From positions 1 through 10,405 of the forward strand of contig JAUYCY010000010.1 of the NCBI GenBank assembly GCA_030692055.1: a DNA stretch of 10,405 nt. Direction: 5' to 3'. The notes below the pieces were generated by a model that did no database searches, was not told the DNA's origin, and saw only the letters and a list, made by a program, of their open reading frames with translations. The DNA is from Candidatus Omnitrophota bacterium (lineage in GTDB: Bacteria; Omnitrophota; Koll11; Duberdicusellales; 4484-171). The stretch's first letter is position 1, and each line of letters opens with the position of its first letter. The translations under genes and the position numbers were made by a program. Shown here one piece after another: positions 1-6,262 of the stretch.

Positions 1-21
1 ACTCTGTTTTTGTTAAAAATC

Positions 22-1569
22 TCATTTTGGTATCACTGATTTGATTCTATAAAACGTATGTCTTCCGTTACTCAAATAAGATTCTAAGCCTAACTTTTCT
101 TCAAACTCTCTGCAAGTATCTCCTAGTTCTATCCTGTAGCAAAGTTCTCCTTTATAATAGAGTAAGCATTTATTTTTTAGATTTAAGTCTTTTAAGTATA
201 TGGATGTTGCGCTCTTGTCAAAAAAATCGAAGAGATAGGACTCTTGTGTTATTACCAAGCAGTCTTCTGGTATTTTGTCTAAGTTTTGTATTATGAAATC
301 ATGATCTTCTTGGGCTGTTGTGACAGGGCTTTTATCAGAGGTTAAGTAGGAGGCGTAAAAAATTGCTGAGATTAAAATAATCCCTGTTATTATGTAAAAA
401 AGCTTGATATTCTTTAAAAAAGGGTTATTGCACAGCTGAAATATTCCATAGCTTGAAAAAACAACGATGGAAAGGATTACTGGTATGTAATGCCTTACTT
501 CATTAAGTTCTAAAGGAATACCTATATAAGCCGAAAATAACGCAGGTAGCAGTATAAGCCATGCTAAAAACATAAAACCTAATCTCTTTTCTTTTTTGAA
601 CATGAAAATGATGCCTAAAACGTTAAAGAAAAGTATTATTGGAGGGGTATAATCCTGGTTTAAAAAAAATGACATGTTATGGAAAAAAGTCCCCTTAAAA
701 AAATCATAGCTTAATATATTACCTTGTTTCCAAAAGGTGTACCTCATAGCATAATTCTCTTGCTCTCCTGTGCTATGGAATAGGACATTTCCAACTAGGT
801 AGGGTATGAAGATAAGGATAAAAAATAAGAAGATTATCAAAAATTTTTTTCTGTATGCTTTTTTTGTGAGAAAGGGTATTAAGAAAAATAGGGCTAAAAG
901 GATGTTTTCTTCTTTGATTGTTATAGTGAAACATAAAAGCAAAATTGAAGTTAAAAGGATTGTTAGATTACTGGTTCTAAAATAGATTATTAAAGAAACA
1001 AAGGTTAGCAGGATAAAAAATAAGGAGACTATCTCGGCAGATGCGGAGCCGCTCCATCTGAGGTGTAAAGGGTATAAGGCTAGTATTAGCGCGCCTAATA
1101 AGGCTAATTTTTCTTCTTTAAAAAGAGTGTATAGGAAAAAAAACACAGCAAAGATTGTTAGGCTTCCAAATATCGCGACTACATTAAAAGCAACATCATG
1201 GCTTGTACCAAATATTTTGAAAAATATTGCTAGCAGGAAAGAGAAGCCTATGGACTTCAAAGAATACCCGCAAAACTTGCAAACCCCCTTAAGATTATCT
1301 AAACACAAGCAGTTGTTACCTTCTGCTGAAATATGTTTTGCAATATCCAAATAGCCATCTTCATCGTAATACAAGTTATGCATATGAGGGATGATAAAAA
1401 CACGGAGGAATAGCCCTATGAGAAATATAAACCCTATAATGAGCCATGTTTTCTTGTTTACTCCTTTGAACTCTTTTTTGATGATATGCCTTGATAAGTA
1501 CAGGAGATTGCAAATTATGATGATTATTACAAAAAGAACTATTAGTAATGCATTGTAGATGTTTATCAT
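22..1569 (-). CDS. GT-C fold membrane glycosyltransferase (PMT/ArnT, GT39-like)
   Basis: A 515-residue polytopic membrane protein. It probably transfers a sugar from a polyprenyl-phosphate donor to a glycan, lipid or protein on the outer face of the membrane. Hydrophobic segments lie near residues 5-27 and 42-60, and about ten more follow up to about residue 400; a soluble tail of about 110 residues comes last. The first outer loop holds YYDEDGY (67-73), where GT-C enzymes of the PMT/ArnT type carry their catalytic acidic pair. LYPLHLRWSGSASAE (165-179) is also typical of the family. The same loop has four cysteines (87, 89, 97, 100), which is unusual. The ATG is supported by a box A about 30 nt upstream. 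The gene stands alone on the minus strand, downstream of a GT4 gene. The fold class is clear; donor and acceptor are unknown. Confidence 0.85.
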   Translation of the reverse strand: MINIYNALLIVLFVIIIIICNLLYLSRHIIKKEFKGVNKKTWLIIGFIFLIGLFLRVFIIPHMHNLYYDEDGYLDIAKHISAEGNNCLCLDNLKGVCKFCGYSLKSIGFSFLLAIFFKIFGTSHDVAFNVVAIFGSLTIFAVFFFLYTLFKEEKLALLGALILALYPLHLRWSGSASAEIVSLFFILLTFVSLIIYFRTSNLTILLTSILLLCFTITIKEENILLALFFLIPFLTKKAYRKKFLIIFLFFILIFIPYLVGNVLFHSTGEQENYAMRYTFWKQGNILSYDFFKGTFFHNMSFFLNQDYTPPIILFFNVLGIIFMFKKEKRLGFMFLAWLILLPALFSAYIGIPLELNEVRHYIPVILSIVVFSSYGIFQLCNNPFLKNIKLFYIITGIILISAIFYASYLTSDKSPVTTAQEDHDFIIQNLDKIPEDCLVITQESYLFDFFDKSATSIYLKDLNLKNKCLLYYKGELCYRIELGDTCREFEEKLGLESYLSNGRHTFYRIKSVIPK

Positions 1570-1574
1570 TCTTT

Positions 1575-1590
1575 AAAGATTATTATCTTT
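1575..1590. promoter_or_regulatory. Inverted repeat between box A and start of the GT-C gene
   Basis: AAAGAT-TATT-ATCTTT is a perfect inverted repeat with 6-bp arms and a 4-nt spacer. It lies between the box A and the start codon, where archaeal repressors often bind. It could be an operator. Chance is also possible in such AT-rich DNA. Confidence 0.3.
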
Positions 1591-1594
1591 TGTT

Positions 1595-1602
1595 ATTTAA
1601 AA
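1595..1602 (-). promoter_or_regulatory. Box A promoter of the GT-C gene
   Basis: The minus strand reads TTTTAAAT, centred about 30 nt before the ATG at 1569. This fits archaeal box A spacing with a leader of only a few bases. No Shine-Dalgarno sequence is present before the start. Confidence 0.6.
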
Positions 1603-1638
1603 GTTTAGATTCACATAGTAAGAAGAGCATGCTACCTG

Positions 1639-1654
1639 AAGACGCACACGTCTT
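1639..1654. terminator. Stem-loop between the two minus-strand glycosyltransferase genes
   Basis: AAGACG-CACA-CGTCTT is a perfect 6-bp stem with a 4-nt loop, in the 136-nt gap after the GT4 stop codon. It is GC-rich for this region. It could mark the 3' end of the GT4 transcript. The run of T follows the stem only on the plus strand, where no gene reads into it, so a terminator role is uncertain. Confidence 0.3.
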
Positions 1655-1705
1655 TTAATCATATTGATGAATAAAGCAAGCAATAATACGTAAACTTTGC
1701 TGTTC

Positions 1706-2710
1706 CTATTCAGCAATAATTTTTATGATGTTTTTAGAAAACTTTTCTATAGAATCTTTGATTATAACATTTTTTCTTTCTTTTATCCCTTCTATACCTT
1801 TCCTTGTTGTTATCACGGGCTTGTTGCATGCTAAGTATTCGAGTATCTTTATCCTCACGCCTGAGCCTTTAAAGATAGGTGATATGCACAAGTCTGCTCC
1901 TTTAATGTAGGGGAATACGTTTCCGTCATAAACCTCTGGTATCACTAGTATGTTTGGCCCTTTCAGCCATTCTGGAGGATTTTTGCCTATAAAACAGAAT
2001 TGCACGTCTTTTCTTTTTTCCAAGACTTTAGGCATTATTTCATAATAAATCTTTTCGAGCGCTTCTTTGTTTGCAGGGTGTAGTTGTGAGCCTATGAATA
2101 ATACCGTTTTTTTCTTGAACTTGTAGGGCTTTGCTTTTTTGACAGATTCCATGTCTACTGTGCTTTCTACTACTTTTATCTTCTCAGGGTTTATTTTGTA
2201 TAACTCTTGTAGTTTTTGTTTATCCCTGTCAGAGCAGCATATAGTTTCATCTGCTATTTTCAATGCTGACTTTTCTAATAGTTTAGTGGTCCAAAGCCAA
2301 AACCAGTTTCTATTGTAAAGGTCTTTCTGCCATTCGTATTCTATGCCATGTGCGCTGTAAACGACTTTTTTCTTGAACAATCTGGTAAATAGGGCTATTG
2401 GTAGTAAATAGGGGAATTCAAACTGTATTATATCCGTATCTCTGTTTTTGATAAGCTCTAGAATCATGTAGGGGTTGTTCTGGAAGAGGAAATGTTTCTT
2501 TCTCATAATACCTAATGGTAAAGGTATCTGTACAACTGTGATGCCTTTTATTCGCTTTATAATCCTCTTGTTGGGGCCGTTTAAAGAATTATGTACAATT
2601 ACCACTTCTTCACCGTTTTTAGCCTTATTTAAGGCTATATTCCATATTCTCCTAGTAGCCCCGTGGTTAGGCGGGTAAGGTTTGAAATGCGACAAGATAA
2701 GGGTTTTCAC
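1706..2710 (-). CDS. GT4 family (GT-B fold) glycosyltransferase
   Basis: A 334-residue cytosolic retaining glycosyltransferase that would move a sugar from a nucleotide donor to a growing glycan. The N-terminal acceptor domain begins MKTLILSHFKPYPPNHG, the usual GT4 opening with a glycine/proline loop, and includes HGIEYEW (121-127). The C-terminal donor domain opens with VLFIGSQLHPANKEA (203-217), followed by the subfamily signature SPIFKGSGVRIKILEYLA (277-294) and NKPVITTRKGIEGI (296-309). Lys288 and Glu291 sit where GT4 enzymes contact the nucleotide-sugar. Length is slightly below the usual 350-400. The start is GTG at 2710-2708, supported by a box A 25 nt upstream and by the same N-terminus, but with ATG, in the remnant at 4318-4397. 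Substrate is unknown. The gene diverges from the AbiE pair. Confidence 0.93.
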   Translation of the reverse strand: MKTLILSHFKPYPPNHGATRRIWNIALNKAKNGEEVVIVHNSLNGPNKRIIKRIKGITVVQIPLPLGIMRKKHFLFQNNPYMILELIKNRDTDIIQFEFPYLLPIALFTRLFKKKVVYSAHGIEYEWQKDLYNRNWFWLWTTKLLEKSALKIADETICCSDRDKQKLQELYKINPEKIKVVESTVDMESVKKAKPYKFKKKTVLFIGSQLHPANKEALEKIYYEIMPKVLEKRKDVQFCFIGKNPPEWLKGPNILVIPEVYDGNVFPYIKGADLCISPIFKGSGVRIKILEYLACNKPVITTRKGIEGIKERKNVIIKDSIEKFSKNIIKIIAE

Positions 2711-2730
2711 TTTAAGTTTTTTGTTAAGCC

Positions 2731-2740
2731 TTTTTTAAAG
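2731..2740 (-). promoter_or_regulatory. Box A promoter of the GT4 gene
   Basis: The minus strand reads CTTTAAAAAA, centred about 25 nt before the GTG start at 2710. This predicts a leaderless transcript and supports GTG as the true start. Confidence 0.6.
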
Positions 2741-2752
2741 GTTTTATGTTTA

Positions 2753-2789
2753 TTTAATATATGCTTTGGATTACAGTAATCTTTAAAAT
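2753..2789 (+). promoter_or_regulatory. Promoter region of the abiE operon
   Basis: Two candidate box A elements are present: TTTAATATA at 2753-2761 and TTTAAAAT at 2782-2789. They would place transcription starts near 2784 and 2812, both upstream of the ATG at 2836. I cannot tell which is used. Neither fits translation from the upstream in-frame ATG at 2761, because the first box overlaps that codon. Confidence 0.45.
2769..2781. promoter_or_regulatory. Palindrome, candidate AbiEi operator
   Basis: GATTACAGTAATC is a perfect 13-bp palindrome (6+1+6) between the two candidate box A elements of the abiE operon, touching the second. Known AbiEi proteins repress their own promoter by binding inverted repeats, so position and symmetry both fit. 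Its use as an operator is inferred. Confidence 0.4.
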
Positions 2790-2794
2790 TACGT

Positions 2795-2808
2795 TTTGGT
2801 TAACTAAA
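2795..2808. promoter_or_regulatory. Second imperfect palindrome upstream of abiEi
   Basis: TTTGGTTAACTAAA is symmetrical in six of seven base pairs. It lies about 14 bp after the perfect palindrome, near the predicted transcription start. A third, weaker repeat (TATCA-TTTT-TGATA) follows at 2811-2824. The three do not share a sequence, so they may not be sites for one protein. Confidence 0.3.
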
Positions 2809-2835
2809 GCTATCATTTTTGATAACTTGGGTAAC

Positions 2836-3549
2836 ATGAAAAGAATAAATCTGCTGAAAAAACTTGAAAACTACCCCGTATTCACAAATAAGACCGCAAG
2901 AGACATAACAGGAAAAGGCCCTGACTACATAAAATTACTTATTCACAGGCTTAAAAAAGAAGGGCTGGTACACGAAATAGAGAAGAATAAATATAGCACA
3001 CACGAAGATTCATTACTGGTTGCGAGCAACCTAGTATGGCCTTCTTATCTATCATGCTGGACCGCCCTCCGTTTTCACAACCTAACCGAACAGATACCAA
3101 CAGGGATATTTGTGATTACAACAAGATCTAGGAAAAAGCGGAGGTTAAGATTCGAAAACACGGACATAATTTTTATTAAAATAAATAAAAAATACTTTTT
3201 TGGTTACAAAAAAGAAACTTACGCTGGTTTTACAATTTTTATGGCAGAACCAGAAAAAGCCCTGATAGACTCTGCTTTGTTCAAAAAAATATCTTTTTCA
3301 GAACTTTTTGACATCCTAAAAAGCAATAAAGAAAAAATAAACATCGATATTTTAATCAGTTACTTATTAAAAACAAGGAAAAAAAGCTTGATAAAAAGAT
3401 TCGGTTTCGCATTAGATGAATTAGGATTGGACTATTCCAGCAAATTCAACAAGTTCATCGATAACAAGTACCTGTTGTTAGATTATGCTTTCATAAAAAC
3501 AGGCGATAAAGATGAGAAATGGAAGGTGATAAAAAATTTTAAACCTTGA
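2836..3549 (+). CDS. abiEi: AbiEi-type antitoxin / transcriptional repressor
   Basis: The antitoxin of a type IV toxin-antitoxin pair. It is a DNA-binding protein that counters the AbiEii nucleotidyltransferase toxin without a stable complex and, in studied systems, represses its own operon. From the ATG at 2836 it has 237 residues. An N-terminal winged helix (about 1-55) includes FTNKTARDITGKGPDYIKLL and a wing ending KNKYS. The AbiEi core follows, with WPSYLSCWTALRFHNLTEQIP (68-88) and the signature AEPEKALIDSAL (137-148). The frame is open back to an ATG at 2761, but those 25 extra residues are hydrophobic, unlike the family, and overlap a promoter box, so 2836 is preferred. It overlaps the toxin gene by 14 nt if the toxin starts at 3536. 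The gene symbol is by family resemblance. Confidence 0.85.
   Translation: MKRINLLKKLENYPVFTNKTARDITGKGPDYIKLLIHRLKKEGLVHEIEKNKYSTHEDSLLVASNLVWPSYLSCWTALRFHNLTEQIPTGIFVITTRSRKKRRLRFENTDIIFIKINKKYFFGYKKETYAGFTIFMAEPEKALIDSALFKKISFSELFDILKSNKEKINIDILISYLLKTRKKSLIKRFGFALDELGLDYSSKFNKFIDNKYLLLDYAFIKTGDKDEKWKVIKNFKP
3524..3530 (+). promoter_or_regulatory. Strong Shine-Dalgarno for abiEii, deciding its start
   Basis: AGGTGAT within GGAAGGTGAT matches seven bases of the archaeal anti-Shine-Dalgarno complement (GGAGGTGAT). It lies inside the last codons of abiEi. It ends 5 nt before an in-frame ATT at 3536, which is ideal spacing, but 23 nt before the first in-frame conventional start, TTG at 3554, which is too far. 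No ATG or GTG lies in frame near it. Confidence 0.7.
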
Positions 3550-4303
3550 TGAATTGAGAAAGATTGCAGAATTAAAAAATATCTCTTTAATCAATACAGA
3601 AAAAGACTACCTACAAGATTTAATGCTATTCAGCCTTTATTCCAAAATCGGCAAAGAACTAATCTTTAAAGGAGGGACGTGTCTTTATAAAATCTATAAA
3701 CTAAATCGTTTTTCTGAAGACTTAGACTTTACTTTAGTAAAAAAAATAGATTTAAACAAACTATCAGATAAGATTATCCTAGATTTTAGCCTATTAAACA
3801 TTAAATGCAAAATAAAGGAAATAATAGAACATAAAACTGAAATTAACATAAGGTTTTTATTTAACGGTCCTCTTTATAAAGGAAATAAAGAAACTCAATG
3901 CTTTATCCCTTTAAATTTAAGCCTTAAAGAAAAAGTTATTCTTGAACCAAAAAGAGAAACAATAATCCCGTTATACAAAGAAATTCCAAGTTTTGAACTA
4001 TTTGTCATGCAAGAGCAAGAAATCCTGTCTGAAAAAATCAGAGCGGTTATGACTAGGGATAAACCAAGAGACGTATATGATTCATGGTTTTTATTAACAA
4101 AAAAGAAGGTGGAACCAGATTTCAAGCTGATAAACAAGAAACTTGAATTGTATAGCCTAAAATTTGACCTTAATCATTTTAAAAAAGCAGTCAACAGGAA
4201 GAAAGGATTATGGGATACGGACTTAAAAAATCTGATAATTGGTGAGTTACCAGACTTTGACAAAACCCAAGCTGAAATCCTCAACAGGTTTCTTCTATTT
4301 TAA
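3536..4303 (+). CDS. abiEii: AbiEii/AbiGii-type nucleotidyltransferase toxin, probable AUU start
   Basis: The toxin of the AbiE pair, of the DNA polymerase-beta/MNT nucleotidyltransferase superfamily; studied members transfer nucleotides to cellular targets and stop growth. Numbered from TTG 3554, FKGGTCLYKIYKLNRFSEDLDF (38-59) holds the GG(T) motif (40-41) and the metal-binding D56 and D58. Downstream, EKIRAVMTRDKPRDVYDSW (160-178) holds the later conserved Lys161, Arg172-Asp173 and Asp176. All key residues are present, so it should be active. I place the start at ATT 3536, giving 255 residues. The Shine-Dalgarno is spaced for it, and the added residues (LNLDEL before RKIAELKN) look like the opening I recall in archaeal homologues. 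The alternative is TTG 3554 (249 residues). The family call is firm; the start is inferred. Confidence 0.92.
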   Translation: MLNLDELRKIAELKNISLINTEKDYLQDLMLFSLYSKIGKELIFKGGTCLYKIYKLNRFSEDLDFTLVKKIDLNKLSDKIILDFSLLNIKCKIKEIIEHKTEINIRFLFNGPLYKGNKETQCFIPLNLSLKEKVILEPKRETIIPLYKEIPSFELFVMQEQEILSEKIRAVMTRDKPRDVYDSWFLLTKKKVEPDFKLINKKLELYSLKFDLNHFKKAVNRKKGLWDTDLKNLIIGELPDFDKTQAEILNRFLLF

Positions 4304-4317
4304 GAAAGATTCGTCCT

Positions 4318-4397
4318 AAGGCTATATCCCATATTCTTCTCGCAGCCTCGTGATTCGGCTGGTAAGGCTTGAAATATGAAAGGATAAGGGTTTTCAT
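4318..4397 (-). pseudogene. Remnant 5' end of a GT4 glycosyltransferase paralogue
   Basis: These 80 nt match 2631-2710, the 5' end of the intact GT4 gene, without gaps at 66 of 80 positions, in the same orientation. They encode MKTLILSYFKPYQPNHEA and onward to RRIWDIAL, then homology stops abruptly at codon 27. Reading continues 11 further codons into the antisense of abiEii and ends at TGA (4283-4281), giving a residual frame of 38 codons. Five of the 26 residues after the start differ and several other changes are silent. It therefore looks like the stump of an older, once-functional paralogue, not a fresh duplication. It keeps its ATG and an apparent promoter. With the intact gene it forms direct repeats around the abiE pair. 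Confidence 0.85.
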
Positions 4398-4420
4398 CTC
4401 TTTGAGATTAAATACAAAAA

Positions 4421-4428
4421 TATTTAAA
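4421..4428. promoter_or_regulatory. Symmetrical box A, possibly bidirectional
   Basis: TATTTAAA contains the palindrome TTTAAA centred at 4425-4426. It lies about 27 nt before the ATG at 4452 on the plus strand and about 28 nt before the ATG of the GT4 remnant at 4397 on the minus strand. Both distances fit leaderless archaeal promoters. The plus-strand use is the better supported, since a real operon follows. Confidence 0.6.
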
Positions 4429-4451
4429 GTTTGTTAAAAATAAAATTAGTT

Positions 4452-5285
4452 ATGAAAGTTTTTAGAAGGATTTGGGTTGAAATGACTAGTTTTTTCGAAA
4501 CTGATAATGTAGTTGGGGAAGAAATCAATTTAAAGAATCTGAGCATAATCTTCTTATTATGCTTGCTGTTACTTTTTGGGCTTTATTTTCTTGTTTTTGA
4601 CGAATCTAAAATGGTGTACAATCTACCTTCGAACATATTCTTAAATACATGTAATAGGCTCATTGGATCATACAATAAGGTTATGAGTTTTATCGTGTCA
4701 TCTAAACAGGGGGTTATGAATTTAATCTATTCTTCTGCCATTGGTGAAATCAAAACTATCACTAATTCTTATCAAACAATCAGTTGTGAAGGGTGTAAGA
4801 TAAATACAAGATTCGAATCAGAACAAGAGAAAGAACTATTAGTTCTTGATTACCAATTATCCCATAAAAATTGGGTGTGGCGTCAACTTCACAAAGTTTT
4901 TGAAAGGGTTTTTAAAATATCTGTAGATTTTGGATGGGTACAAATAAATAAAAAATTAGATTATGTTGACTGGAGAGATTATGGGGTAATTTCTATCTTT
5001 ATTAAAGGAAGCGGTAAACCTAGCGGTATAGATTTTTCCATTACAGAAGAAGATGGTGATGCTTGGTATTATTTTGATAAAGAATCTTTAACTTCAGAAG
5101 ACTGGGTTGAAATAAGAATGCCTTTTGAAGATTTTGTTAACCCTAAATGGGCGAGTCATGGAAATGGAAAAAAAGAATTTAAAAATGTAACACAAATAGC
5201 CGTGACTATCACAAATTTTGATAGGCCTATTGAGAATACTTTGTATTTTGAAACATTTGATGGAGACTTATTTAAATTAGCATAA
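4452..5285 (+). CDS. Membrane-anchored protein with CBM11/CIA30-like domain
   Basis: From ATG 4452 the protein has 277 residues. A charged N-terminal tail of about 30 residues is followed by one transmembrane segment (about 31-49, SIIFLLCLLLLFGLYFLVF), which would anchor the rest, probably outside the cell. Residues from about 110 onward resemble the CBM11/CIA30-type galactose-binding-like beta-sandwich: a WRDYGVISIFIKGSG strand pair (174-188), a DGDAWYYF segment, DWVEIRMPFEDF (217-228), and a closing LYFETFDG. No catalytic motif is visible, so binding or scaffolding of a carbohydrate is more likely than catalysis. The frame extends to TTG 4431, but box A spacing favours 4452. It is first in an operon, 2 nt ahead of a GT2 gene, which suggests a role in assembling or holding the same glycan. 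The domain call is moderate and the function unknown. Confidence 0.6.
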   Translation: MKVFRRIWVEMTSFFETDNVVGEEINLKNLSIIFLLCLLLLFGLYFLVFDESKMVYNLPSNIFLNTCNRLIGSYNKVMSFIVSSKQGVMNLIYSSAIGEIKTITNSYQTISCEGCKINTRFESEQEKELLVLDYQLSHKNWVWRQLHKVFERVFKISVDFGWVQINKKLDYVDWRDYGVISIFIKGSGKPSGIDFSITEEDGDAWYYFDKESLTSEDWVEIRMPFEDFVNPKWASHGNGKKEFKNVTQIAVTITNFDRPIENTLYFETFDGDLFKLA

Positions 5286-5287
5286 AA

Positions 5288-6262
5288 ATGTCTATTCAAC
5301 TTTCAGTGATAATTCCTACGTGTAATAGGGTAGAACACTTAAAAGAATGTTTAAAATCTCTTTTTGATCAAACTTTTAGCAGAACTAATTTTGAAATAGT
5401 AGTTGTAGATGATGGTTCGACTGATAACACAACAAGTTTGGTAAGACTTTTACAAAAGAAATACAAGAATTTAAAATACTTTAAACAGGAAAATAAAGGT
5501 CCGGCAGCTGCTAGAAATCTAGGTCTTAAACATACTAAGGGACATATACTAGTATTACTTGATGATGACTGCGAAGTTGATAATAATTGGTTAGATAATT
5601 TGGTAAAATTGCATAGGGACAACAACACTTCTATAATGGGTGGGGAAATAGTGAACAAGGGAAACGTTTTTGCTCAAACTGCTCAAATAGCCCAAACATT
5701 TTGGCTTAGCACAATCCATACTTCCCATGTAAAAACTTTGAAAGATTTCTTAAAATTAATAAAAAAATTTGAAGGTTCTGGGCCTCGACGTTTTGTAAAC
5801 TTTTTACCCAGTAACAATTTCTCTTTTAAGAGGCGTGTTTTGAAAAATGTTGCCTTTGATGAGTCTTTTTACATAACTGGAGAAGACTTGGATTTGTGTC
5901 AAACTCTTAAGGACAAAGGTTATAAATTATGGTATGACCCGGCAATCAAAATTAAGCATAACCCTCAACTGAACTTCTTTTCTTTCATTAAAAAACATTT
6001 CCTATACGGTAGAGGTTTCGGATATTTTAAAAGAAAACATGCAAGTTATCATTTTAATATTCCTAACAGCTTTTCAAACTCAATCAAGTTTTTCTTAGAA
6101 CCTTTATTCATCCCCTTTATCTTATCATTTTCTTCTAATCAAATCAAATATAAGATTTTATGCTTTCCACTGTTCTTTTTACAGGAAATATTTTTCAGAA
6201 TCGGTTTTTTAAACGGGTATTATGACAAAAATTTTAAGGATAGCCAACCAGTGATAAAATGA
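5288..6262 (+). CDS. GT2 family (GT-A fold) glycosyltransferase
   Basis: A 324-residue inverting glycosyltransferase that would add a sugar from a nucleotide donor to a lipid-linked glycan at the inner membrane face. The GT-A domain begins LSVIIPTCNRVEHLKECL, then VVVDDGSTDNT (38-48) for nucleotide binding, ENKGPAAARNLGL (68-80), and the metal-binding triad in VLLDDDCEVD (89-98; D92-D94). TGEDLDLCQTLKDKGY (197-212) carries the expected catalytic ED. The C-terminal part (about 255-312) has hydrophobic stretches that could sit in or on the membrane. The gene starts 2 nt after the preceding stop, and its TGA overlaps the next start as ATGATGA, so the three genes are surely one transcript. No Shine-Dalgarno is obvious before the ATG, suggesting coupled translation. 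The specific sugar is unknown. Confidence 0.94.
   Translation: MSIQLSVIIPTCNRVEHLKECLKSLFDQTFSRTNFEIVVVDDGSTDNTTSLVRLLQKKYKNLKYFKQENKGPAAARNLGLKHTKGHILVLLDDDCEVDNNWLDNLVKLHRDNNTSIMGGEIVNKGNVFAQTAQIAQTFWLSTIHTSHVKTLKDFLKLIKKFEGSGPRRFVNFLPSNNFSFKRRVLKNVAFDESFYITGEDLDLCQTLKDKGYKLWYDPAIKIKHNPQLNFFSFIKKHFLYGRGFGYFKRKHASYHFNIPNSFSNSIKFFLEPLFIPFILSFSSNQIKYKILCFPLFFLQEIFFRIGFLNGYYDKNFKDSQPVIK
6251..6255 (+). promoter_or_regulatory. Ribosome binding site of the radical SAM gene
   Basis: GTGAT is a partial Shine-Dalgarno match. Two consecutive ATG codons follow at 6259 and 6262. Spacing is 3 nt to the first and 6 nt to the second, so initiation at 6262, just after the upstream stop, is at least as likely as at 6259. 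Confidence 0.45.

Noticed and set aside
1..21. Short T-run after the GT-C stop as a terminator
   Set aside because: Only five T in a row on the coding strand and the window ends; not enough to support a call.
1664..1671. TTGATGA resembling the C box of an archaeal C/D sRNA
   Set aside because: The first base does not fit the usual purine, and no CTGA D box or C'/D' pair is at suitable spacing on the same strand.
2761..2835. Upstream ATG giving AbiEi 25 more residues
   Set aside because: The extra residues are hydrophobic and unlike a winged-helix start, and the codon overlaps a box A and precedes the likely operator. The ATG at 2836 begins with the expected helix.
3549..3557. ATG overlapping the abiEi stop (ATGA) as the toxin start
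   Set aside because: It is in the wrong frame and meets TGA after two codons.
4431..4451. TTG start extending the anchored protein by seven residues
   Set aside because: It would lie only a few bases after the box A, upstream of the predicted transcription start. ATG 4452 has leaderless spacing.
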